Shown here one piece after another: positions 35,292 to 46,474 of a DNA stretch of 64,000 nt. Positions within the stretch are counted from its first letter, which is position 1. Every line of letters starts with the position of its first letter. Both the position numbers and the translations under genes were made by a program. The notes beneath the pieces are model-generated. The model did no database searches, had not been told where the DNA came from, and saw only the letters and a program-made list of their open reading frames with translations. Source of the stretch: Neofusicoccum parvum (Eukaryota > Ascomycota > Dothideomycetes > Botryosphaeriales > Botryosphaeriaceae); assembly GCA_020912385.1 (NCBI GenBank), contig CP087206.1:3348001-3412000 (forward strand). The letters run 5' to 3'.

Positions 35292-37245
35292 ATGAGGTCT
35301 CCAAACTCAATGAAGCTCCTCGGCCTTGCTGTCTACGGCAGCGCAGCCTTCTCACCCGTGGTCGCCTCGGCCTGGCCCCCACCGCCCGACCAATTCATAG
35401 CAGGCACCACCACCCAAAACTGCCCGTTGGGCGGCCAGCTCTTCCCACCCGCCAGCGACCCTGGCTCCAGCGCCGCCATCAAAGCCGCCAAGCAGAGCCT
35501 GAAGAACCAGCTCGATGCAGCCCTCAAGCCTGGCGCTGTTCTGCCGCTGAACATCACTCTGAACGAGACCTTCTTGTCCATCGGCGTGTTCTCGGCATCC
35601 AGCGAGGGCATATTGTTTGACTACCATTACTCTGTCCCTGGCCAGGAGAATGCCACGACGGGAGGAGAGGTGAATAGCGAGACCATCTACAGGGTTGGCA
35701 GCATTTCCAAGCTGCTGTCGGTCTACACCTTCCTCGCAGAGAGAGGAGATGTGGAGTGGAACCAGCCCATCACGAAATACATTCCCGAGTTGTCTGACTC
35801 CGCCTCGGGCGACGACGAAGAACAGTTTGAAAAGTTTCAGTGGGAGGACATCACCATTGGTGCTCTTGCCTCCCACCTGGGCGGCATTCCTCGAGATTGT
35901 GAGTGATTTTCGGGTGTAAAGGGGAGTTGTGTGGAGGACTGACCTGCTTCCAGATTCATGGCCAGACTTTATAACGAACTACACCGAGGTTCCGGCTGTC
36001 TCAGCCCTCTTGGGTCTAAACGGCTCTGCCATCACACCCGACGACATCTCGCCCTGCGCGCTGCCCGTCCAGAACCAGACGTCGCTCCCTCTCTGCACCC
36101 GTGAGGGCAAGTGTCCCTGTCCCACCGATCGAACCCCCAAAACACGAGACGCTGACATCCAAGCAGAGTTCATCGACGGCCTCAACAAACTGGGCCCGTA
36201 TTTCCCGGCCTTCGAGACACCAACCTACTCCAACGCCGCCTTCCGTCTCCTCGGCCACGTCCTCTCCAACATCACCGGCGAGCCCTTCACCACCACCTTC
36301 CAACGCAACATCGCCACGCCCCTCAACCTCACCTCCACCACCTTCACCACACCCCCCTCCCTCACCCACGCCCTCATCCCCGGCGACCCCATCACCGCGC
36401 AATGGGGCATCGACCTCGGCGACGAAAACCCCGCCGGCAGCGCCTACAGCACCGTCACCGACCTCACCCGCCTCGGCCGCTCCATCCTCCGCTCCACCCT
36501 CCTCCGCCCCGCCCTCACGCGCCGCTGGCTCAAGCCCCACGCCCGCACCTCCTCGGACGCCCAGGCCGTCGGCGCCCCCTGGGAGATCTCCTCCTTCCGC
36601 ATCCCGCTGACCCCCGACGCGTCCCCCATCGACGGCGACGTCCCGACCGTCCGCGCCGACCTCTACGCCAAGTCCGGCAGCCTCGGCGTCTACCGCAGCC
36701 TGCTCGCCCTCGACCCCGACCGCGCCTGGGGCTTCGTCGCGCTGACGGCTGGCCCGGGCGCGGCGGATGCGGTCGCGTATGCGTCGGACGCTGTGGCGCG
36801 GGTGTTTGCGGCGGCGTTTGAGGCCGCGGCAAGGGCGGAGGCGGAGCGGGCGTTCGCGGGGACGTTCGTCGCGGCGGATGGCGGGAATGGGACGTTGAGG
36901 TTGGGGGTGCGGGAGGGGCGGCCGGGTGTGGGCGTGGAGGCGTGGACGAGTGGTGGGGTGGAGGTGCTGGGGGTGCTGGGGGTTGGGGCGAGTGTGAGGT
37001 TGTATCCGGCAAGGATGGGGAGGGGGAGGTGGAGGGCGTTTCGGGCGGTGGTGGAGACGTTGCCAAGGGGCACGCTGGGCGGGCCGGTGGAGAGCGCGTG
37101 CGAGTCGTGGTTCTCGACGGATGTGGCGCAGGTGGCGGATCGGATGGTGGATGATGTGGTTGTTGAGGTGGGGGAGGATGGGAGGGCGGTGTCGGTTGAG
37201 GTGAGGGCGTGGAGGATGAAGTATGTGAGGATGTCGGACGGGTAG
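35292..37245 (+). CDS. Secreted beta-lactamase-family serine hydrolase
   Basis: Preferred structure: exons 35292-35898, 35954-36100 and 36167-37245, 610 residues. A signal peptide (MKLLGLAVYGSAAFSPVVASA) follows the first ATG. The class C beta-lactamase/penicillin-binding fold is shown by the S-x-x-K nucleophile motif (Ser137-Lys140 in RVGSISKLLSVY), Tyr272 in the YSNAAFRLLG motif, and ALASHLGGIPRDYSWPDF rebuilt by the first splice. Fungal members act as esterases or D-amino-peptidases rather than antibiotic-degrading enzymes. The second intron (66 bp, GTGAGG ... AAGCAG, GCTGAC branch) is a multiple of three with no stop; if it is not removed, the protein is 632 residues. The C-terminal 180 residues form a Val/Gly/Arg-rich domain common to this fungal subgroup. 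Confidence 0.88.
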
Positions 37246-37419
37246 GCTGTGGTTGGATGTTGGTGGAATTATGTCGTCAAAGCTTGATGCCTCGTGTTGT
37301 GGGGCATGAATAATATTCTGCTTGACTGTGCTGCCCTGGTTTCTTCAGCATTGAGCCAGCGTTACTCTTGCTGCTCGTTGGTTTCCGTCCTTCTACTCTA
37401 TCAGTATGAGATAGCTGTA

Positions 37420-37980
37420 TCAAGTGGCTGGGAGAATATCAATTCCCTCTTTCCCATCTCCAATAGCTGGCCACTTCATCGCCCACTGAGCTGCCCACTC
37501 CTCGAAACTCCCCGCCATAGGTATCTCGGCTAAGAAGTCATCTTGATCAAATGCTAGCAGGATATACGATGCCGCCAGTGAGCGGTTGCCCGTATCGTAC
37601 GTGTGCACGACTTCTAGCCAGAACCTAAGGATGTTTGCACGTGTACGAGATACGACTGGGCTCGTACTACAAGGCGCGGTGACCTCGGCGTCGACGACTG
37701 CGAGAAGACGCCGGGAAGCGCAGCGGAGGTTGAGTAGTGGCCGAAGAGGGAGGTAAGTAATGATGCCATGAAGGATCTCGACGGGGAGGATGTGAAGATA
37801 TGGCTGGCTTGAACAGGCTGTGTTGGGATCCTGGTGGACTTTGAGGACGTGGCGCGGGTCAACTGTGGGAATTGGAACAGATGGATTGCGCTCCATGGCA
37901 AAGAGTTTGGCGGTGGAGGGTGGCGGTGTTCGAGAACCAGGAACTGGAGGGCGAGCACTTGTATCGACTCGCCGATACAT
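37420..37980 (-). CDS. F-box protein
   Basis: A 186-residue frame from the ATG at 37980; a later Met at 37896 is also possible. An F-box of about 40 residues is clear around HILPVEILHGIITYLPLRPL followed by LNLRCASRRLL. F-box proteins bind Skp1 and bring substrates to SCF ubiquitin ligases. The remainder contains no recognised substrate domain; the tail has FEEWAAQWAMKW. A strong splice acceptor (CCCTGTGCCTTTGCAG, ending at 38022) lies just upstream and the frame is open through it, so the protein may begin in the Cys-rich frame at 38470 (joint product 323 residues, intron 38100-38022). The donor for that join (G|GTGGGG) is weak. Confidence 0.72.
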   Translation of the reverse strand: MYRRVDTSARPPVPGSRTPPPSTAKLFAMERNPSVPIPTVDPRHVLKVHQDPNTACSSQPYLHILPVEILHGIITYLPLRPLLNLRCASRRLLAVVDAEVTAPCSTSPVVSRTRANILRFWLEVVHTYDTGNRSLAASYILLAFDQDDFLAEIPMAGSFEEWAAQWAMKWPAIGDGKEGIDILPAT

Positions 37981-38041
37981 AATTTGGAGAAGACAGAACA
38001 CACGTTTTCCTGTTGTTGAAGCTGCAAAGGCACAGGGAAAC

Positions 38042-38470
38042 TCAACAGTTGTGTCCGTTCAGAGCTTGCGTCCCAGGGTCCTCAGGGTACACGGCCCCAC
38101 CAGAATTTGATCCAAACGGGGTGTCTTTCGGTGGATCGACTATCCGGTTGTGGCCACGACAACCTCCTCTCGAGTAAAATTTCCTGCTTGGGATGCTGCA
38201 GACCAAAAGCTTCGCCGATGACTCAACCACGTCGCATGCGATGCAGAATCCTCCTCCTCCAACAGCACAGACATAAATTTCCTGTTCAGGCAGTCCAGCA
38301 AACCCCGCCGCGTCAGACTCGCCGCTATAGGACACCGTGCAACGCCACGTGGGGGCCTCGCACAGGGGACATGCCACACCTCCCAATGATGCCCAAGCAT
38401 CTCGCAGCGACGTGAGAGTGCTTATAAAGCGTGCATGTTTTGCGGCGCCGAGCAGGTTTTGATGGTGCAT
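38042..38470 (-). CDS. Small Cys-rich protein, or 5' exon of the F-box gene
   Basis: An ATG-started frame of 142 residues. It carries ACPLCEAPTWRC and a later YVCAVGGGGFCIACD, cysteine pairs that could form a zinc site. I recognise no family. It lies head to head with the beta-lactamase-like gene at 38560, 90 bp apart, and directly upstream of the F-box frame on the same strand. Splicing from 38101 to 38021 would fuse it in frame to the F-box protein; without splicing it ends at 38042. Either reading is possible. Confidence 0.45.
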   Translation of the reverse strand: MHHQNLLGAAKHARFISTLTSLRDAWASLGGVACPLCEAPTWRCTVSYSGESDAAGFAGLPEQEIYVCAVGGGGFCIACDVVESSAKLLVCSIPSRKFYSRGGCRGHNRIVDPPKDTPFGSNSGGAVYPEDPGTQALNGHNC

Positions 38471-38502
38471 GCGGCGCTGTTCCTGCTGAGGTTTTGCTGG
38501 GC

Positions 38503-38510
38503 TATATAAG
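38503..38510 (+). promoter_or_regulatory. TATA box of the beta-lactamase-like gene
   Basis: TATATAAG lies 50 bp before the ATG at 38560, a normal TATA distance for a short leader. It is also within the 5' flank of the minus-strand Cys-rich frame. Confidence 0.6.
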
Positions 38511-38559
38511 TGCTCGTCTTTCCGCTGATCTGCTCTGACCTCAACAACTGCCAGCCATC

Positions 38560-40071
38560 ATGGAGTCCTTCGAGCAAAGCATCGAGAGCTATTTCAAAGA
38601 CCAGGACCAGCCCTTGCCGCGAGTCACACTTGGTGCCATCAACAAAGCAGGTCAGCAACGACAAGCAGTCTCGAATCGAAAGGCAAGAATGACTAACGCC
38701 CCCTGCGAGTCCAGGCACTTTTAGCTATGTCAAGTCGTTCGGAGGCCAGTCCGGCACTCCCGATGCCGACGTGCCGGATACCAGCGATGTGTATTGGATA
38801 GCATCGTGCAGCAAGCTCATCACCACAATTGTAGCCCTTCAGTGTGTCGACAAAGGCCTGCTGAACCTGGACGACGACATTTCCGGAATCCTGCCCGAGT
38901 GGAAGGATCCCAAGATCCTGGTCGGATTTGAGGAAGACGGGCAGCCCATTCTCAAGCCAGCCGAAAGCTTCATCACCCTCAGGCATCTTCCCTCCTGCGC
39001 TTATGGCATTAGTAGCCTCATACTGACACCACCGCCACAGACACCTCCTGACGCACACAGCCGGAATGGCCTACAGAGACACGCACCCGCTCATCCAAGA
39101 GTACGACGAGAGGCGCGGAAGACCCGAAGGCTTCGCCCAAACCATCGTAAGCCCGCCGCCACCCACCCCATCAACCCCGCCATCTAACACCCACAGGCCC
39201 ACGACTTCCCCACCCTCCTCGTCGCCCCACCCGGCAGCCGATGGCGCTACTCCCCCAGCCTCGACTGGGCCGGCCAAATGGTTCGTCCGCCCCCCTCCCC
39301 CCTCCCACCGCACCACCGCCCCTAACCACGCACCCCACCAGATCGAGCGCGTCAACCCCGGCCTCAAGCTCGGCGACCTGATCCAGCGCGACATCCTCGC
39401 GCCGCTCCACCTCCCCGCCACCGCCCTGACCTTCCACCTGCCGCCCGCCGCCCCCTCCTCGCCGCCGCGCGTCGCGCGCGCCTGGCAGCGCCGCGCCTCC
39501 GGGTCGCTGCGCCCGCTCGCGTCGCAGGCCATCATGCCCGACCCGGTCGCCGACGACTTCGGCGGGCGCGGGCTGTACGCGACGGCGGGCGCGTGGCTGG
39601 CGGTGGCGGGCGCGCTGCTGGCGGGCGGGGCGCCGCTGCTGCGGCCCGGGACGGCGGCGGGCGTGTTTGCGGCGCAGATGGCGGGCGCCGTGGCGGAGGG
39701 GCTGGCGGAGGAGGTGCGTGGCGGGCTGGAGATGCGGAATGGGGCGCTGGGGAGCCTGCCGGATGGGGTGGAGGTGGGGTTTGGGTTGGGGGGGTTGGTG
39801 AATAGGGAGGGGGTGAGAGGGAGGAGGGCGGCGGGGAGCTTGTGTTGGTCCGGGTTGCCGAATTGTTACTGGGTGAGTTGGTTTTGCGTGGCTGCTTTCT
39901 GTTTTTGGTTGAGTTGGGTTTGGTGCTGACGGTGCTGTGTAGTGGATTGATCCGGAGAAGGGCGTTGCTGGGGTGTACCTCTCGCAGCTGATGCCGACGG
40001 GGGATTCAAAGTCTGTTGAGCTTCTTGGGAAGTTCGAGGAGGCTGTTTACGCGGCTGTTGGACAGTCTTGA
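38560..40071 (+). CDS. Beta-lactamase-fold esterase/transesterase (LovD/EstB-like)
   Basis: Six exons: 38560-38650, 38715-38982, 39041-39146, 39197-39280, 39342-39872 and 39943-40071; 402 residues, the usual length for this group. S-x-x-K is Ser61-Lys64 in WIASCSKLITTIVALQ; ITLRHLLTHTAGMAY and WRYSPSLDWAGQM follow, and the C-terminus has WSGLPNCYW joined to WIDPEKGVAG. No signal peptide, so it is intracellular. Members transfer acyl groups or hydrolyse esters, and some serve in polyketide clusters (LovD), but no polyketide synthase is present here. The intron 38983-39040 has a GC donor (CTCAG|GCATCT) with a normal CCACAG acceptor; only this donor keeps the family text in frame. Confidence 0.9.
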
Positions 40072-40671
40072 TGGAGGGAAATAACGGAGATTGGGTTCTC
40101 AAGCTTCCATTTTCAACATTCGCCGTTCCAAATCTTGCTTGCTTGTGTGATACGTGAGAAATCAGCCTCGTGTCTGCTCCAAACTGCCATCTCGGGTCAG
40201 AAGAAAATTGGATTATGAGGTGGTAGCAAGGGCCTGCGCATTCTTCATCGTCTTTAGGTTCTAGTCTGTCTCTTTCTCTCCTTGATCCTTCTTGCTCTTG
40301 CTTATGAGTTGTAACGAATTATATACTATTTCTCATCTCCCCGTGCACGGGGAGCGTGGTATAAGAGGCCCCCAAACAATTAAGGAGCATTAGGACGTGT
40401 TCCGTCCTTTTTCTCTTTTGCTAAATGAGTAGTTCTTGATGCGCATGCACATGTTCTCGGAATAATCTCTATCTGCAGAGGTCTAAATTGTTTGAACGCC
40501 GGACTTCACTTGAATATGACACCATCCTTTCACTTTTATCATCCTCTCTAAACACCGTGAATAAGAACGCCATCTTTCTAGTATGCCAAGCAAAGTATAC
40601 AACCCCCCTCAACACGCACACCGCAAAACCCCAAACGAAGCGCGATCCTCTCCCCACCTCACCCCCCTCCC
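40072..40671. other. Intergenic region between convergent genes
   Basis: 600 bases of shared 3' flank. It holds an 18-bp perfect palindrome at 40337-40354; otherwise AT-richer and featureless. Confidence 0.45.
40337..40354. repeat. Perfect 18-bp palindrome
   Basis: CTCCCCGTGCACGGGGAG reads the same on both strands. It lies between the 3' ends of two convergent genes, where a hairpin in RNA or a dimeric protein site are both conceivable. Confidence 0.7.
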
Positions 40672-41517
40672 TCAATCCTCCACGCGCGCCAGAAACCCAC
40701 CGATCCTCCTCCACATCTCCACCGGGTTCGAATACATCGGAAAGTGGGCGCACAGCGGCACCTCGGCCAGCTCGACGCCGGCGGCGGCCAGGCGCGGCAG
40801 GTAGGTCAGGCCGGCGTTGCGGTCGCCGTGCATGAACATGGCCGGGCAAGGCAGGGACAAGAACGTGCGCAGCAGCCCGCCGCCGTCCGACAGCGCCACC
40901 ATGCTCTCGAAGATGGCGCGCACGGCGCCCGCCCGCACCTTGCGCGGCAGCGCCGCCGCGTACAGCGCCGAGGCCGGGGCGGGGGCACGCGCGGCCCGGG
41001 CCGCGAAGGCGGCGAGGAAGGAGGCGGGCGATGCGTGGTGGTGCGTGGCGATCTGGCGCGAGAGGAAGCAGTCTTCTGGCGCGAGGTTGCCTTCGATGTC
41101 GGTGAAGGAGAGGATGGAGGTGGGTGGGGCGGCGGCGGCGGCGAGGAGGAGGGCGGTGAGGCCGCCCATGGAGTGGCCGACGAGGTGGAACTGCGTGATG
41201 CGGTGGTGCTGGAGGATGGCTTGCGCGGTGGCGACGAGGAAGGGGATCGAGATGGCGGAGAGGTCGGAGCAGGTGGTCGCGCCGCAGCCGGGCGCGTCGT
41301 AGGCGAGGAAGGGGCGGTCGGTGAAGTCGGGGTGGTAGGCGAGGTCGACGTAGTCTTCTTTGGTGGAGCCGAAGCCGTGGAGGAAGACGAGCGGAGCTTT
41401 GGTGCCGTCGCGGCGGACGGTGGATACTTGAAGTTGGACACCGTCGACGACGAGGTCCAGCGTTTCGTAGATAAGCTCCATTCCTGGGGCATCATTGGCC
41501 GTTTCGGTAGCTGTCAT
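40672..41517 (-). CDS. Alpha/beta hydrolase
   Basis: Single exon of 281 residues from the ATG at 41517 (MTATETANDAPG); the open frame upstream lacks an ATG. The fold is shown by the oxyanion motif VFLHGFGSTKEDY, LAYDAPGCGAT, the nucleophile elbow VGHSMGGLTALLL (Ser116) and a late histidine in VPLCAHFPMYSNP; the acid is likely in AMFMHGDRNAGL. The cap region is Ala-rich. Close relatives hydrolyse small esters, epoxides or C-C bonds; I cannot assign a substrate. It converges with the beta-lactamase-fold esterase. An N-terminal Met further into the protein (MELIYETLD) is an alternative start. Confidence 0.88.
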   Translation of the reverse strand: MTATETANDAPGMELIYETLDLVVDGVQLQVSTVRRDGTKAPLVFLHGFGSTKEDYVDLAYHPDFTDRPFLAYDAPGCGATTCSDLSAISIPFLVATAQAILQHHRITQFHLVGHSMGGLTALLLAAAAAPPTSILSFTDIEGNLAPEDCFLSRQIATHHHASPASFLAAFAARAARAPAPASALYAAALPRKVRAGAVRAIFESMVALSDGGGLLRTFLSLPCPAMFMHGDRNAGLTYLPRLAAAGVELAEVPLCAHFPMYSNPVEMWRRIGGFLARVED

Positions 41518-42146
41518 CCTTGCGGGAGACTTGATATGAGTATACTCTGACAGTGACTGCGAGAAAATGAAAAGAAAGCTCAAAGAAGGTATTGCAAGCT
41601 GCAAGAGTTGAAGCACTGGAAAAAGGAATGAGATGCAGAAGTTATATTTTCAGAAACTACAGTGGGAGTAATTCTTCAACGGCCACAAGATTTATGACAC
41701 AATAAGGCAAGAAAGGGCGTTGAACGATTGGTAAGCTGATAGAATAGATGTCATGCTCCGTAGTTCTCCCTTCCCTGCATGCTCGGCGTCGTTGCACATT
41801 CGCCGAAAGTGCTGTCCAAGCTCGCCCGGCACCATTCCATTCTCGGCAGAAGCATACCGCCATCTCTCTCGCCTGAGGATCCACAAACGACTCACGTCAG
41901 TTGATGCTTCAGTTCATATAATGATGTCTGATGTTACTTTTTACGCAGAACAGTAGATTTGGTGGAGGCTTGAGTTCTCATTTGCGTTCAAGTGTTGAAC
42001 CACAATTTGCGAACGAAAAGGTCTGCAATTAACAGGGAATTCCATCCCAAAATCATGTGGTGAAATCTACGAACGGGTCAATCTATCTTATCTACGGCTC
42101 ATGCTACTATCAATTGATGGTGGAGATGAAATAGTGGCCTTGAGCC
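41518..42146. other. Intergenic
   Basis: Promoter of the alpha/beta hydrolase and 3' flank of the aminotransferase, both minus strand. No gene or repeat recognised. Confidence 0.4.
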
Positions 42147-43594
<1,448 letters not shown>

Positions 43595-44124
43595 TGGTGT
43601 AGGTATATAACTCTTGGCTTCTCCCGTGAAAGCGAAGTGGCACCAACTCGTCGATTGAGCAAGAGCCGAGAGAAGCGGATGCGGAGAGACTTGTGCGCTC
43701 GGAGTTGCAGGCAAAGAGCCAGAAGGGCGCCAGACGATTGATATAGCAAGGGCCAAAGATACTGGGATGCTGCTGTCCAAGACAACGTGCTCGACGGGGC
43801 TTCGGGATACTCGGTGTTTGGGATGTCCAGCGGGGGTTTGTCGGTTATGTCCAATTTGTTAGCCAAACGACTGCCCAGTGCAACAAATTGCGCATAACGA
43901 GGTTTGCTTGCCATCAGTGTAGCGGCCATCGTGCCTCATCCAGCAGGCACGATGGGATGCGACCCAGCCAACAACGGACTAGTGGGCTCGGGCAGTGGAG
44001 CTCGGCGCCGACGATCAGCCAGGCCGAGCGCGTTTGGACGGCACCACCTGAAATTTGCACTCATCCCCCCGCATCCTCTGACCGTCCGGTGAACCTTCCG
44101 CCGCGCCGGTGAAGCTTGAGAATT
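43595..44124. promoter_or_regulatory. Divergent promoter, aminotransferase / Zn2Cys6 regulator
   Basis: 530 bases between the two start codons. I looked for CGG/CCG inverted or direct pairs as Zn2Cys6 sites: scattered CGG and CCG triplets are present, as expected for the base composition, and no spacing stands out. Confidence 0.4.
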
Positions 44125-46405
44125 ATGGCCGACGCCGCGGACAGAAGGCAAGCTCTCCGAGCGGGCTCAACGCCCATGAGAAGCAGGGCCGGGGTCCTGG
44201 CAAACAAGCCGAGGACGAAGCCAGTCGCGTGAGTTTCCCGCCATTTGCTGCTCTCTCTGGCTAACGTTCGCAACAGGTGTCGGAGGTGTCACACACGCAA
44301 GGTCAAATGCTCCGGCGGCACCCCTTGTGCGAATTGTAGACAGCTGGAATGCCCTGACGACTGCGTCTACCCCGCACGGGACCGCCAGGTGAGGGTCAGC
44401 CAGAAGTGAGCAGGTCTCGAGCGTCTCCGAAAGCTTGACTTAATGCTCGCTAGTTATATTGAGGAGCTGCTGGAGGAGAACGAGCGCTTGCGGGACTCCA
44501 ACCGCAACAGCAGCTCCGCTTCCGCTCTGCCCACCCCCAACACAACCACCGTGGCCGACGCCGAGCCGCAAGGAGATGCTGCCGACAACGATGACACCGA
44601 AAGAAACCCGCTGCTTGAGGACCGTGCCTGGTTCTTTCCCATGAACACGGCCGAGATGCCCATTCACATCGGAGAGGCCGCGGACGCCGCCTTCGCAACC
44701 CGCTTCCGCCAAGCTTTGTCCGACACGCAGCACAGGCACATTCCACGCACCCATTATGTCACTGATGAGGAGCTGATGGCCCTGACCGACATTGAGTGCC
44801 CATGGCCGTCTGGGCCGCGAGCTCGTTTCCTGGTAAAGGTATCGCTGAACACCATCTGCCAACGCTTCCATGTGGTGCGCAAGAGCGCCATTCTCGACGG
44901 CCTCGAGATGGCCATTCGGAACCCTGCAGGATGCGATCAACTCTTCAAATCCAAGCTTTGGGCCATGTTCGCCCTGGGAGAAGTGTTCTCGACTCGGACC
45001 GTGTCTCCCGATGGCTATTTCCCGGGCTTGGTATATTTTGCACGCGCGAGCAGGATGCTGCGTGTGCTGGGCGAGCGGCCCAGGATCGACTCCATTGAGG
45101 TGGTACTTCTGCTTGTAAGACTCCTGCTGCCCCTTTCAGCCACTCTTCGCAGCTGACAATGGCCCAGTCATTCTATTCACTCACAGTGAACAGACGCCAT
45201 GCCGCATACTACTTGGCAAGCTCTGCAGTGCGCTTGGGTATCGTGATGGGCCTTCACTTGAACGTTCCTGAATACCAACTAAGCGACAGAGGTGCAAGAG
45301 AACATCGCCATCGCATCTGGTGGACGGTCTACACTTGCGATCGGATGTGGGCATCAAAGCTCGGCCAACCGGCATCCATTCAGGATGATGATATCGAAGT
45401 TGACTTGCCTTCCAATGAAGGGTTGACGACCGTGCAGGCCAAAGACTTTGGAGGTCCCGATTACGTTATTGCGAGCATCAAGCTAGCCAGGCTGGCTACA
45501 CATATTATTGCATCTATCTACAAGAGGAAGGGCCAACATGGAGCCTTCTCTCAGCGAGTTCAACAATCGCTGCGTAACCTAAGGAGCTGGGTGGAAGAGT
45601 TGCCGAGCCATCTGCAACTGGACACAGATGAGCATCTCCAAACAAGATCAAAGCCCATCGTTTACCTGCACCTCTCCTTCAACCAAGTAAGTCTATCAAT
45701 CGCGCTATCTATGTCTAGTCTATTCTCTAATCATGCCAGTTCGTGGTTCTCGCAACACGCCCAGTTCTGCTCCACGTATTCCGCACCTACCGAGAATCCT
45801 TAAGAACGCCAGCCAGCTCGCCTGCACCACCAATCCCCGAGACTGCCCTCGCCCTCGCAGAAGCTTGCATCCGCTGTGCTCGCCACTCCTACCGCCTCCT
45901 CACCGAGTCGTGGATCGACGGCGCCTTCGCCACATTCGGCTACTTTGACACGCAGTACCTCTTCTCGGCGGCCACTATTCTAGCCATCTCCAGCCTCATG
46001 AATGGAAAAGACTCGCAGAGCGATGGTGACCACTTTGAGACGGCGGCGCAATTCCTCAGCCAGTTGGAGCAGAACGGCAACTTCGCAGCCAAAGAGTTCT
46101 GCCGCCACATCGATGCCATGAAGCTGATCATGAGAGAGACGGGTGGTGGTGGTACGGGTGCCATCGAATCATCTTCCACAGCCGCTTCGGCGATCCCTCG
46201 CGGCGCCGTGCAGGACTCGGAACTGCCGTACGCGGCTGGTTCGTCGATGGTAACGGCGGGGATGGCGTTGGCGGAGCCTTCGTTGCAGGAATTCCTGTCG
46301 CAGCCGGATCTCGACTTGCGATTCATCGATACATCCATCTACGATGGCGGATTACAGAGCCTGTACTGGCCGGATCTGCGTGGTGAAGACTGGATGGCGA
46401 GTTGA
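44125..46405 (+). CDS. Zn2Cys6 transcription factor with fungal_trans domain
   Basis: Five exons: 44125-44228, 44277-44405, 44454-45114, 45168-45686 and 45740-46405; introns 48-53 bp; 692 residues. The binuclear zinc cluster uses Cys36, 39, 46, 52, 55 and 64 (ACRRCHTRKVKCSGGTPCAN). The linker VRVSQNYIEELLEENERL, rebuilt by the second splice, is a short coiled coil for dimerisation. The fungal_trans domain includes SFYSLTVNRRHAAYYLASSA, VRLGIVMGLH and HRHRIWWTVYTCDRMWASKL with LGQPASIQDDDI. For the third intron, an acceptor 18 bases earlier (45149) would add six residues in frame. It is a nuclear regulator; its placement between an aminotransferase and an MFS exporter suggests local control, but this is inference. 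Confidence 0.93.
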
Positions 46406-46474
46406 CCGGATAATCCTTGAGATCCGATACCTGTTCTCTTCGAAGCGAAATACCAAACGCCCCTTTTAGCCCGT

